A stretch of DNA of 64,000 bases from Ceraceosorus guamensis. Its lineage: Eukaryota; Basidiomycota; Exobasidiomycetes; Ceraceosorales; Ceraceosoraceae. Position numbers and translations under genes: made by a program. This document shows positions 43,997 through 55,400 of the stretch, piece by piece. The notes beneath the pieces were generated by a model, which was given only the letters and a program-made list of their open reading frames with translations, did no database searches and was not told the origin of the DNA. The stretch covers positions 1-64,000 of the forward strand of contig NW_020290016.1 of assembly GCF_003144195.1 (NCBI RefSeq), written 5' to 3'. Position 1 is the stretch's first letter. Each line of letters opens with the position of its first letter.

Positions 43997-45046
43997 ATGC
44001 TTTCCCTTCCTCGTGGCTCCGCAGTCGTGCCCGCTGTTGCGCTCTTAGCAGCTGTCGCATCGGCGCAGGATCCCAACTCCATGTCTCGCGTGATCAACAT
44101 CAATTCGGTGACCGACTTTTGCGTTTATGCTCCTCCAAACGGAGGCGCCGTTGCCGATTTCGAGTCCAGCGTGGTGTCGTACTGCACCAAGTCGGGCTAC
44201 GGTACCAGGCTGATTCCACAAGGCACCATTACCGGCGCTCACTTTGTCAAGACGCCACACTATGTTCAAGTCACTGGTAATGGAGACTTTACCAAAATCG
44301 GCATTACCCCCGGCGACGCAGGAGGAGAGTTGGATCCCCACGGCGCTGAGGGAACCGGAAATCCCGTGGGCGGTGTAGTGTACACCAACAACGTGCAGAC
44401 TCCCGAGTGGATGCACTTCATGTCAGCAACAGACTTTTGCTTCAGAGCATGCTTCCCCGGCAACCGAGCCACATCCCTGTGTCGCCACACCTACGACGTA
44501 TTGGGCTGCGGATTCAACATGCCTGGCAACTACGCATCCGGCGTGTTTGAGGAGTGCGACGGTAACGATGCGCAGGATATCATGTACGGCTACCCCGGTC
44601 TGTCTTCTTTCCAACAAGACGACACCTCTCGTGGGGTCGCCGTTCCCTCTCCTCACCCTGCTCCCGCGTCATCCAACTGCAGGTTCACGAATGGGGCAGC
44701 CCTCGGAGGCGCTGGAACTCCCGGTGGTTCGGGCGCAGGACCAACCACCACCTCCAACTCTACGTCTACAAGCAGCTCAAGCTCGACAGTGAGCTCCACC
44801 AGCACCTCGAGCAGCAGCAGCAGCACCACCACCACATCCACCGTCACATCATCAGTCGTAACTTCGACCGTTTCATCCCCAACGCCCACCACTCAGACTC
44901 AGACGACTCGAGTCGCGGTGGCAGAAACGACGATTACTCCCAGCGGTAGTGCAGCCGACTCCGCTTTCTCTAGCAACACTGGCGCCTCCGGTCTCGCTGC
45001 CGCCGCACTGGCCGCGTGCATCGGCGCAGCAGTGATCCTGCTGTAA
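43997..45046 (+). CDS. GPI-anchored, Ser/Thr-rich secreted protein
   Basis: One exon encodes 349 aa. It has a signal peptide (MLSLPRGSAVVPAVALLAAV then ASAQ), a globular Cys-containing domain at about residues 30-225 and a Ser/Thr-rich stalk at about 245-310. A C-terminal hydrophobic tail after a small-residue site (SNTGASG ... CIGAAVILL) marks GPI attachment. Conserved-looking parts are VTDFCVYAPPN, GVVYTNNVQTPEWMHFMSA, FCFRACFPGN and CRHTYDVLGCGFNMPGNY. The layout recalls the basidiomycete secreted family that includes the cryptococcal macrophage-activating glycoprotein; that link is from memory and tentative. It probably sits at the plasma membrane or cell wall. The upstream region has a pyrimidine-rich leader. 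No catalytic motif was recognised. Confidence 0.87.
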   Translation: MLSLPRGSAVVPAVALLAAVASAQDPNSMSRVININSVTDFCVYAPPNGGAVADFESSVVSYCTKSGYGTRLIPQGTITGAHFVKTPHYVQVTGNGDFTKIGITPGDAGGELDPHGAEGTGNPVGGVVYTNNVQTPEWMHFMSATDFCFRACFPGNRATSLCRHTYDVLGCGFNMPGNYASGVFEECDGNDAQDIMYGYPGLSSFQQDDTSRGVAVPSPHPAPASSNCRFTNGAALGGAGTPGGSGAGPTTTSNSTSTSSSSSTVSSTSTSSSSSSTTTTSTVTSSVVTSTVSSPTPTTQTQTTRVAVAETTITPSGSAADSAFSSNTGASGLAAAALAACIGAAVILL

Positions 45047-45389
45047 ATGTCTTGACTCGCAGTACGAGTCGCTTAACATCATGTCGAATGCTTTGCGGCG
45101 CACTTCGCCTTCGATTTCCTTTCTTTTCGAATCCCGATTCTTTGATACCTGCAACCTCCCAGTGTACGTCTATCTCCCACCAGGACAATTTTATTTGCCA
45201 TTGGACTCGCACACGTCGCCTGTGAGCAGTCAAATTCGAGCTCTTGTGAAGCTTTGCAATGCCTGAAGCTCTTGACGAGTGAGCCAACGCTGATGATGGC
45301 TCATCGCAAATCGGTCCGAGCCGGGTTTTGATCCCTACTTGATGCATTGCGAAGGGTCAAGGTGCACATCTGACAAGCTGCCGAGGTGA
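45047..45389. other. Convergent 3' intergenic region
   Basis: These 343 bp lie between the GPI-protein gene and mS34, which converge. Nothing was recognised. Confidence 0.4.
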
Positions 45390-46327
45390 TTACCAGAACT
45401 TGAATCCCTTCTTCTTCTTTTGTCGCTCCTCCTCTTGCTCGATCTTGTGCCTGATGCTATTCTGGTTTGCCTCTTCTTTGGGCTCTTCAACCTGTTTGGA
45501 CTCTTCCGGGCTTTCTTCAAATTCCTCGACTTCTCCCTCGTTCCCGCGCCGCTCTTCTGGATCCTCTGCGGCCAGCGATGCTTGAGCTGCTTGTTCTGCA
45601 GCGATCTTGGCAGCTCTTTCAGCCTCAGCAGCGGCCTCAACAGCAGCGGAGATTTCAGCTGCAGAAGCTCTCAATCCTGGGGGACCATTAGCATCAGGCT
45701 TGGGTGACAAGCCCAAACTCTCTCTGGCCTTCATGACTTTTGCTCCATAGATCCTCTCCAAGCGGGGAATTTTGGCAAGATTTCTGCCAGAGTCGGCCGT
45801 CTTCTCGAGAGTGAGTAGGTCTGCGTCGGCATTGGCGATAGCCCATGACCACTTGAGACCACCGCGAATGCGTTCCGGTCTCAACATCGTCAACCGCCCT
45901 GTATTCGCATATCAGAATGCTGAGTGATCAGGTACCATGAGGAGTGCGCACATACACGTGGTCAGGTCAACATACCTCGCCAAACAAGCTGTCCCCAGAC
46001 TCTCGCAGGGGTACCATCTTCCCTGTGCTTCACCTTGGTGACGTGCCAATAGCATTCGTGCTCCTTATCTGTCCTCCTACTGAGCTCCTCATGGGTCCTG
46101 GCAGGTCCTTCGTATTCTTGACCATGAAGCGTGTCCACACCTTTCGCAGCCCATCTCTTTTGCCGCACTTTGTACCCTACGCCTGACTTAGGTAGTGTGG
46201 AGAGAAGCGATGGTAAGGTCTTCTTTCGACGTGAAAGCTGCGCTTCTGCGGCGAGGCTCGACTCGGCAGAGGAGGTCGAGGCGGTCGCCGCCTGTTGCAA
46301 GAGCGCGAGTGTGCGTCGTAGCATCAT
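45390..46327 (-). CDS. Mitochondrial small-subunit ribosomal protein mS34-like
   Basis: Exons 46327-45976 and 45898-45390, with a 77-nt intron, encode 286 aa. The first residues (MMLRRTLALLQQAATAS ...) are a plausible mitochondrial presequence. The mS34-type core runs over about residues 30-160: GVGYKVRQKRWAAKG, CYWHVTKVKHREDGTPARVW, GQLVWRG and, in exon 2, RPERIRGGLKWSW. The C-terminal 90 residues are Ala- then Glu-rich with a basic end (KKKKGFKFW) and look disordered. Assignment rests on the short YW-x-VT-x-V and W-G-x-L-x-x-R-G pattern, so it is less certain than RPS18. It is divergent from RPS18 across 461 bp. Confidence 0.68.
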
Positions 46328-46788
46328 AATTGCCCGGCAAGCGTTACTGGAAGGGGGTGTTTGCGATGAAGCTCTTGCGCTATGGAGGCTTCTGGTGCTG
46401 GCTATGGAACGGAATGGAGGCACAAGGACTCATCGCCCTGCATCTTGGCGTGGAGACCGCCCTCACAGACATCCCATGATGCAAAGGCTCTCGCCGTCAC
46501 CTGTAGCAGCGTGCGCGGCAGACGGGCATGAGAAACACGTGATCGCATTTCAAAGTCGGCTCTCGCACGAGAGCCTCGGACGCCCCGCAGCGCGTCGAAA
46601 AATGCAGCCGCGCAGCCGCGGGCTTTTGCCACGTGGGTCTTAGCTGACGTTGAGAATTCTATGCGGCCAGCCTAGCCTTGCAACCTCGAAGCCCTGCTCT
46701 ACAACCCATCGTTGCCTCTCATCGACCGCAACGACCACGTTTACAAGCTCTCAAGAATACCGGCGCCACCAGCACAGCTCAGCCCAAC
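46328..46788. promoter_or_regulatory. Divergent promoter region of mS34 and RPS18
   Basis: These 461 bp separate a mitochondrial and a cytosolic ribosomal protein gene. A pyrimidine-rich leader and scattered TC tracts precede RPS18. No TATA box was assigned. Confidence 0.45.
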
Positions 46789-47858
46789 ATGTCGCTCGTA
46801 CCTCCCGACCCTTCTCAGAACTTTTCGCACATCTTGCGTCTGCTCAACACCAATGTTGACGGCAAGAACAAGATCATGTATGCCTTGACCGAGATCAAAG
46901 GTGTGGGACGCAGGTACGCGAACATGGTCTGCAAGAAGGCAGATGTCTCGCTCGAGAAGCGGTGAGTGTCGATCAAGGGCAAAATCGGCGATTGCGAAAA
47001 GGCGAGAGTAGGAGAAGCGGGTGCGATTTGAGCCGGTAGACGTGGTCGTGCGGTGAAAGGCCTGTCCAGGAAGTGCAGCTGTCGTGGAGCTACTGGTCGC
47101 TCCAAATCATTCCAGCTAGGACGACGCGCGATTGGGACGTTCGCAACGAAGACTATCGAATGATCCGACGCACACTGGGACTGTAGGCAGCCATCGATGA
47201 TTGTGCCATTCAGCATGAGCACCAGCTGCACAGCAACGCTCATCGCTCGGTTTTGGCGCAATGCTCGTGGTCTTTTGCCTGGCAGTGACCGGTGCACTCT
47301 GTAGCACGTCCCGTACCCGTGAGGTCCGGGTTTAGGTCTAGCTTTCGTATTTCGTTTCGGCGAGACAGACTCGCAGCGCCGAGCCGCGTGCGGATAGACA
47401 CTCCCTCGACCGCAGAACAATCCATAGCATACCTCTCATCCATTGTCTATGCTCACTGTCGCTTCACCTACATCATCCAACCTTACAGTGCCGGCGAGCT
47501 CAACTCCGACGAGCTCGAGCGGATCGTAACCATCCTGCAAAACCCTGCGGAATTCAAGATCCCCAACTGGTTCTTGAACAGGCAAAAGGACATTGTCGAC
47601 GGAAAGAACTCTCACATTCTGTCCAACAACGTCGACAGCAAGCTGCGTGACGACATTGAGAGGCTCAAGAAGATCCGCGCTCACAGAGGTCTGCGTCACT
47701 TCTGGAACTTGCGTGTCCGTGGTCAACACACCAAGACTACTGGGTGAGTCTTCTCACAAATGTGACAGGAGCTTCACCCGCAGCAGACTGAATTGACCGA
47801 CCGTTTTACCACACACCACAGTCGTCGCGGTCGCTCCATTGCGGGCAAGAAGAAGTAA
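46789..47858 (+). CDS. RPS18: 40S ribosomal protein S18 (uS13)
   Basis: This is a protein of the head of the small ribosomal subunit that contacts the large subunit and tRNA. Exons 46789-46961, 47489-47743 and 47822-47858 encode 154 aa, the family's length. The sequence is highly conserved: [88 protein letters not shown] and the basic end [11 protein letters not shown]. Intron 1 is 527 nt, far longer than the local norm of about 75. Long first introns are frequent in ribosomal protein genes and may serve expression or carry a small RNA. Phases are 2 and 2. Confidence 0.97.
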
Positions 47859-48338
47859 ACAGCGAGTGCGCAAAACACTCGCAGAGGATCAGATTGGCGT
47901 TGCTCGAAGCGGTCAAGCAATGCCAATCCTTCTTCGCCTCCTCTATGCTCATCACCCCGATCATCGTCATCACGCCCACAAGTCTTCACCATGTGCAGTA
48001 TTCAGGCTCTCTTGCCCCCAAGCAACAAAAGTACGACCCGCGCTGTTTGACTGTCAGCATGCCTGCATGACCGAGGCTCGGTGGCCTGCTCGAGCGTGTT
48101 GCAAGGCAAGCATGGTAGAAACCGGGCCGTTCATCTCAGCCAGTCGGTATCACTGGAGGCGTCGCATGGACAAGGGGTGCATGCGTTCATTGGCTGCGTG
48201 GGTGCGCGTACACTCGCACTAGTGACGGATGGCATTCGTAGTAGCTAGCAAGAGGTATGGGGGTCGAGTGCTTGTGTGTAAAGTTTCAGTGACTTGATCG
48301 TGTGCTGGGTGGAGATACGATGAGGGCAGCTTTGCGCT
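47859..48338. other. Convergent 3' intergenic region
   Basis: These 480 bp lie between the 3' ends of RPS18 and CUL3. No ORF with family similarity or RNA gene was recognised. Confidence 0.4.
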
Positions 48339-51300
48339 CTAAGCGAGGTAGTTGTACACATTCATGGCGTTCTCAGCGCGCTCAAGATATTCCTGGCCAG
48401 CGTCGGGGTGGTTACGTCAGTCGAGCAGGTTGCGAATGTCTCACGACGTACAGAAGCTCACTCTGTCTATGAGACTCTCAATGCGTCGCTTCAGCAACGC
48501 TGGAGAGGGCTGGAAGCGGCTTGATAGCTGTCGAATGACTTCCGTGACGAGCTCGTTGTGTGGCATCGTCTTGCGATCTTTCATTACTCGCACAATGCAC
48601 GCCTGGCAGTGGAGTCAAAATTGGACGTTAGCGACGATCTCTTATCTTATGTTGAAGTGTGGACGACGAGAGCAGACATCACACGTACTTCGACTTGATT
48701 CTTGCGCTCTTCCTCGACTTTCTCTGTTGTCTCTTTCCGTTCTGCGGCTGACTCCACGCGAGCTGCGACCTGATTGATCTTGATGCGCGCCAGATTGCAC
48801 GAGAAGCCAACGTTGAAAACGAATTTGTCAGAGATGCTGATTTCGCGACTCTTGGGCTCCTTCATCAAAATCTTGTACTTCGCGCAAGCCAAGCTTTGAA
48901 GGGTGCGCTGCAGTTCACTGTCGGGTATGCCGGTGCTGCCGGCTATTTCTTGGTAGCTGATCGCGTGATCTTCCGCGACGTCCTGGAAGAGCAGCAGCAC
49001 CACTAGCGCGTACGTGGACACGTTCAGCTCGTGCTTGCGCGATTTGAATTGCACGCGGACATCCGCATTACCCAAGTTGGGATGCCAAGTCAGAATGCGA
49101 CCACTGTGTCGCGACTGGTAGAACCTAGTGAAGATCTCGCGAGCCTCGACCATTGTCGCAGCCATGGTGCAAGGCTGTGCAGCCGCAGAAATTGGCCAGT
49201 ATGTCGAGGTGAGGACGTTGATGGAGAGCTCGAATGGCATTTCCTATTTAGCATTGAGTTGATGCTGTCAGTGGCAAGGGTCTTCAGTGTCACGACTCTG
49301 CGACTCACCCGTCCAGTACGGTGTACGGACTCGTTGAATGCGCTCATAGTATCTTCTGACACCTTCATGTCGTTCAGCATTCCTTGTAGCTTCTGAACGT
49401 AGCCATGACCGCATTCGATCTTCAGCTTCGCCATCATACCGCGCTCGGCATCATCGGACACGCTCCGTCCTTGGAGCATTCGCTTGGCGAGGTGGCTTTT
49501 GTAGTACCTCTCAAAAACATCCTTCTCGTGGAGGAATCGGAAGACCAGGATGGTGCGGTTTAATACTACATCAACTTCCTCCTCGGTTTTCTTTAGAGAA
49601 GAGACACGTCGGCTTGTGAGCGTGACACATGCGGAATTAGGCAGACAGATCACTCACACCTTTGAGACCCTTTTTAAGATTTTCATCGATAAAGAGCGAG
49701 ATGAATTCCGGGGCCCTTGCATTGCTGTTGATGAACGACTCAAACGCCTAGCATCGATGGTCTCCGTGTTAGCAGATGTGCTGTCGTCTGGCAACAGCGC
49801 CATCACTCACCTCATTGATAGCAGTCTCGCATCCCGCGTCTGCCGTCTTGCCATCCAAAAAACAGTCGCGCAGGACCTGGTCAAATCGAGTCTTGAAAGC
49901 CAAGACATCCTCCACCCATTTCAGGGCCAAGGCAGCCTGAGGTGTGGATGCGGCGTTAGCGTCGTTCGCTGGAGCCGCAGCTCTGCTCTTGGGCGCTTTG
50001 CCGGCCGCGCTGGGTTCCACCTGCCCTTCTCCATCGATAGATGGCGCATCCGTATTCGTAGAGCCTGATGTAGCAGCAGTGCTTGCCGGCGGCGATGTCT
50101 TGTTGCTGACTTGCTCATTGATAGCTTTGCCTCTACTCGCGATGTATGATCTGATGCCCTTATTGAGCGTGGGAAGACCTTCCGGGACCCTCTTGAATAG
50201 GGCATACATGCGCATTAGATCATCATCTCTGCCTTGATCCAACATGGCGACGAGCCCAGATCCCGACATGTCCACGATTGTCTGCAGGTGGTGCGTTAAC
50301 AATTCTTTCTTGAGAATCTCGCGCAAAGGTGCTTCGGTTGCGTTGTTGAGGTAGAGGCCCACGCGCTCCGTCTCTTCCTTAAGTCGCCTGTCCACGTACT
50401 TGAGATAAGCGCCAGCATCGCGAGAGTCGAGTAGACGCGTTGCTTCTGCTCTGTAGAATTCAGTGCTGACAGCTAGAAGCACGGGCTCAAATTCAGCTTG
50501 ATAGACAGTCCTGGGCTTGCTCGAGCCGAGATATCTTTGATCCATCGCCAAAGCGGAAAGCATGTCGATGTTCGATTTGAGAGCGCTTCGATTGATGACA
50601 GATCCTTCCCTTTCCAGCTGGATCTGGATCAGCAAGGTGTGATAGAGGTGCAAGCGGATCTCATGGGTTGTCGCAAACAAGACAGTGTCGCGGAAGAGCT
50701 CCAAGCCTAGGTCGTAGATCTCTGGCACCTGAGCCTTTGCAACATACACACGATCCTAATCAAGCCACGAAGGCGTTAGTGTACAGATGTACGTCAGAGC
50801 GTGCAAGCGGCTGCCAAATCAGACGTACTTACCACGTATTTCAGAACATCCTTCAGCTTCCTGATGCATGCCTCATGGTCGTCCCACACATCTCGAACCG
50901 CTCGAAGGAAGCGCTCCCCTGCTTGAGCTAAAGCAGCAGCGTCTGTCTTGTCGCCTTTCGTTCCTGCGCCCCCTGCCGTGCTGAGTGTAATGGACGCAGA
51001 TCCAGCGCTTGGCCCATCGATAGATGCGGTAGTTCTGGTCGTGCTTGAAGATGCTCGTGCAGAAGCTTTGCCTTTGCTGCTATCTCTGCCAGCTTTGGAG
51101 AGAGCTCGTATGTGCTCAGGTAAGGAGGCGACACTCGCACCCGCCGGAAACGTGGGGCCCACGTCTTCCGAGCATTGTCTTTCAAGATGACTCGCAATCT
51201 GCTTGCGCACAGCGCTGTAGAGCGAGTCCCCTTGATCATACTGTTGACGCAGTGGGTTGGCCGAACGTCAGCAACGCATCAATTCCGTCTGGGAACGGAC

Positions 51301-51737
51301 CTCTGCCAGAGAATTGAGTGCACGAGCGCCAAAATCCAGGACGACGATTGCTCATCCACTCAACCAGGAGCGCACTTACGAGCACAAGATTGTAAGCGTA
51401 CCTGTAGTGTTCTTCGTAGCTGAGTGTAGAGATGTTGTGGTTCTGGATCTGAGATATTGCCAGATTGAGGCGTTTGAGCATCTCATCGCCGCTCAAATCC
51501 AAGCCAGGCTGGAGAGCAGAAAGGGATGGGGTATCAGCGATTGAATTCCACCACATAAACCGAGATGCACCCTTGTTGTGATTGCAGCTTTCCTGCCTCG
51601 GCTCCATCTAAAGATAAAAGCAGGCAGGGCGTGCCACCCCGCGCGCAGGACGTATGATCTCGGAATTCAGCACTAACCCGCTTGGGAGCCTTCAGCTTAG
51701 CACCTCCTCGAGCTGTGCGCCTAGCAGGTACCGACAT
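48339..51737 (-). CDS. CUL3: Cullin-3 type ubiquitin ligase scaffold
   Basis: Cul3 scaffolds RING ligases, binding BTB adaptors through its N-terminus and Rbx1 through its C-terminus. Nine exons were assembled: 51737-51678, 51607-51380, 51240-50833, 50755-49811, 49747-49658, 49590-49309, 49243-48689, 48602-48462 and 48392-48339, all phase 0, giving 920 aa. Visible are [42 protein letters not shown]-like [20 protein letters not shown], the winged-helix [20 protein letters not shown] and the neddylation site Lys at about 864 in IVRVMKDRK. The C-terminus ends YNYLA, where cullins usually have Tyr-x-Tyr-x-Ala. Two Ser/Thr/Ala-rich insertions (about residues 125-195 and 460-500) explain the extra length over the usual about 770. 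The second intron is 139 nt, and the exon 2 start has an alternative acceptor. Confidence 0.94.
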
Positions 51738-52415
51738 TCTGCAGCACGATTTGCAGAGGAAGGAGCACGGTTGCTGCTGCTCCAGCGCTGGACTGTACAA
51801 ATGTCGGACGACCAAGCGTGGATGGGTGAGTCTCCCAAGTGACGCTAAGGTGCGGACGAGTATTGATGCGGGCGGGCGTCCCAGGCGCGGGGAAGCAGAT
51901 TGTCAGACCAGTAAAGATTGCCACTCAGACTGACGGAATGACAGGGTGATATAGTGAGATGTGGTCTGTGGTATAAGTCAGCGTCAGGGTAAGTGAGATG
52001 AGTGGATGCATGCCAATCAAATCATGAGGTTGTCGAGGGTCCAAGCGCGTCTATACAAGGGCCGGTGTGATGGCGCGGCAACAGAATTATCTCGATCGCG
52101 CGCACGGCAAAGGTGAGTGCGCACTCCAGCTTACTTCTGCGTTGGCTCGAGACGGTCGCGAGTCAATGATGGCTCCTCTATCGGGTCACCATCAGACAGG
52201 AGAGACTCCCTAGCAGAGGCAAGGAGCGAGTGCATCGCTATCGCATGGCTCCAAGCGCCCATCCTGAACGAAGAGGAATCCATGGCAATCACAAACGACA
52301 AACGGCATGTAGCAGTAAAAGAGAGTCGCGAAAGATGACGTACAAGAATCAATATAGGTTTACAGACAAGAGTGAGGTGCACAGCCGCATCATGAACCTC
52401 CGGCCATGCACCTCT
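51738..52415. other. Intergenic region upstream of CUL3
   Basis: These 678 bp hold the CUL3 promoter and the 3' flank of the Rho GEF gene, both on the minus strand. Nothing else was recognised. Confidence 0.4.
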
Positions 52416-55400
52416 TTAGAACCATCCGGTTGCTGTGCTCGCTCGGGAGCCTCCTGAGCCAAACGTCTTGGCAGTCATTGTAGTGTCTGCGCGCACGAGC
52501 TGGGTGGGCATGTTCGACACGAGCTCGAACACGTGCTGGTAGTCGAAAGGCATCCTCCCGCTCGCACGCCGACGCTGTGTGAGAATGATGGGGCTGGATT
52601 CGGTGTCGCTGGCTGGAGAAGCACCGCTAGAGACGAATCGCAGATCCGATGCTCGGATGAGCTGCACCAGTTGTCCCGTGGAACAATCCCGCACTTCGAC
52701 GAAGCGTTGGTCGAACGCAAGAACGTACGGCGCTCGGAAGGCGACTGCACATGTAAAGAAGAAAAAAAGAGAGCACGCGTGAGCCCGGGCGCGAGGCGCA
52801 GCAAAAGCAGTATCGGCGACGTGACATACCTGAGTGTGGCGTGCCCTCCCACTCGATCAAGTGATCCAATCGCACTGGTTCACCCAGCCGGTCTACGTAG
52901 CATGCAAAGGCTGCAGCAGCGTTCGCATGGCGTCAATTTGCAGATCATCCAGAATGTCGCGGTAATATTCACTATGACTCACCATCATAGCACAACAGGA
53001 ATTCCGATTCGGAATGCTTGAACATCCCAAGAGGCTTGGCGCGATCCACCCGATTGACGAGGTTCTGAACGAGTGGGTCATCTCTAGGGCACTGCGAGAA
53101 ATCGGGAATGGTGCCCGGCTGCAGTGACTCGAGGCTCATAATCTCGAAGCCGCGAGCGCAGACGATGCACAATTTTGATCGCAGAAACTGTATCGAATAT
53201 GCCTCCGAAGGGATGAAGAAGGTCTGAAGCCAGGCGGAAAATCTTGATCAGCATCAATTCAAGCGCAAAGTCGTTGCTGTCACTCACCTTGTAGATACGG
53301 AACCAGTCAGTGTTCTTGGTCTCCCTGCCCAATCGGCTGAATAATCCTCCCCCTCCGCGGCCGGACTCTGCTTGTGGTGCATTGACAACAGGCTCCAGCG
53401 CTCTGAAGACGGATTCGTTAGCCTTCTTCTTCATGTACACCAGCAGCGTTCTATCCTTCAACTGTCCCACGGAAAAGAAGACGACATCTCTGTTTCCGCT
53501 AAGCTTCTGCGGCGGGCGCGGGGCGTTCGTGGACCCAGCGCTGGGGACCAGTGCCTCAAGGCTGTACGAGATAAGCACCTTGTCTGCCAAGACGACGAAG
53601 ATGCCAAAAGATTCGAGCACCGCGCACTGCGTCACAACCTTGAGATGCAAAACTTTGCGCAGAGAGCGTGGATCATGTCGCAGCCCAATCCAGACACCAT
53701 CCGCGCAGCCGACGGCAATGAGGTGACGCCCATCAGGCGTAGAGAAGGGCACCGCACACGTCACCCGTCCATGGAAAGCGCCTGTGTCGATCCCTGGTGG
53801 AGGCTTCTCGGGATCGATGGCCGTAATGCTGGGGAGCGCGAAAACGTCGTCGCTGACAGTGTGAGCTTCAAAAACCTTGTTGGCTTCCTGTACCGCCGCG
53901 CGAAGGCCCTGCGCCTCCTCGAACTTGCGACGCCAAACATCCCTCGCAGGTCGAGAGGGTGCGTAGAGCGTCAGGGGTTTCATCTTTCCGCCTATATGAT
54001 GCAACGTGAAAGGGAAGAGATCTCGCGATTCGCGCTCTGAACCACCCCGGAGGTTGAAGTTGCTGAGACCGATGGAGCGCGAGATGGAAGGCTCGTTGAA
54101 GCCAGAGAGCTCCATCATCTCGATCGGAATTGGCTAGCAAGCGGCACTTCGCGTCAGCGTTGAACCATTTCAATCACGCGATACCAAGACTCACCCGTTT
54201 GACCAGAATATGCTTAGGAGCTGCAGGTGCACTCCGCTCCTCGTCTTCTTCCCGCTTTTTGGCCCGTGTCACGATGAGGAAATTATCAAAAAGAACAGCT
54301 TGCAAGTCGACCCAGTCTAATTCCTGGAACTCGGGCTTGCGGTATACGCGACCTTGGTGCACAAGCTGACGCTCGGGGTTCAGCAGATCCATGTCCTGGG
54401 AAGAGGAAGGGGGGGAGGGTTACTGAAGTGTCAGCACGTGCGAGTCTACGCAGGCCATTTGTACTCACAGCAAAGCCTCCCTTGCGCTTGGACGAGATAT
54501 TGTAGGCGAAGTCTCGGATCCGGACTCGTACTTCGGCCTCTACCACACCCTTCTGAATGGCCCGACATTGCTCGTCGACTATCTCGATCGCTCGCGCTAG
54601 ACTTTCCCGGTCCGGATTGGCTTCCTCGGTATCTGCCAATATGGATTTGAAGTGGAGCTGATACCTGGGCAAGCGAGTTGTTGCTCGCTGCAGGAAATGG
54701 TCCATGGGCAAGCGATGACAAGCTGGATCTCTGCGACAGATCTCGAGAAAGGAGGCGAAGCGGGTATTGACGCTGGCCTCTCGCTGTATGCGTTGCTTCG
54801 CCAATGGGAAGTTTGTCATGTTCGTGTCAAAGGCTCCGCCCCACTCGAGTGCAGCATCGAGAAAGATGTCCCCGATGCTCTGAACGACTGGAGACTCCTC
54901 CCGTTGCCTCACATGCAGCCGCTCCACGAGGCGCTTGATATGAGCAACAAGCTCTGTGTGATTGGAAAACACTTCGCTGATGAAGTTGTCACGCTCTGGT
55001 CCGATGGGAATGGCAGGAGGGTCTCCATTGTCGAAAGGCCGCTCCAATTTGAAAAGAAACAAGCCGTCAAGCAGCTCGAGGTCACTCAGAAATTCTTCCT
55101 CCTTTTGTATGGTCTCGAGAATGGCATTCTGGCGCTTGATCTCTTTCTTAGGAATGCTTGCCAGCAGCTCTGGCGGTACCAGATCAGCCCAGGCTGCATT
55201 CAGGTGGCTTTGACCAGCAGCTCCCGACTGTGCAGCTTGCATCGGCTGTCCCCACCGACTTAGTTCTCCGGGAGCAGGCGGCGTGATGTCGTCCGCCAGT
55301 GGAACTGCGACAAGTCTCGTGTTCAGCTCGGAGCTTCGCGCTCGCGGACAGCTGGCAGCAAAGCAGTGGGTGCCCGGAGGGGCACCGGGCTTGCCACACA

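Noticed and set aside
46815-47420. 201-codon minus-strand frame across RPS18 exon 1 and intron 1
   Set aside because: It overlaps a highly conserved exon in antisense and has no family pattern.
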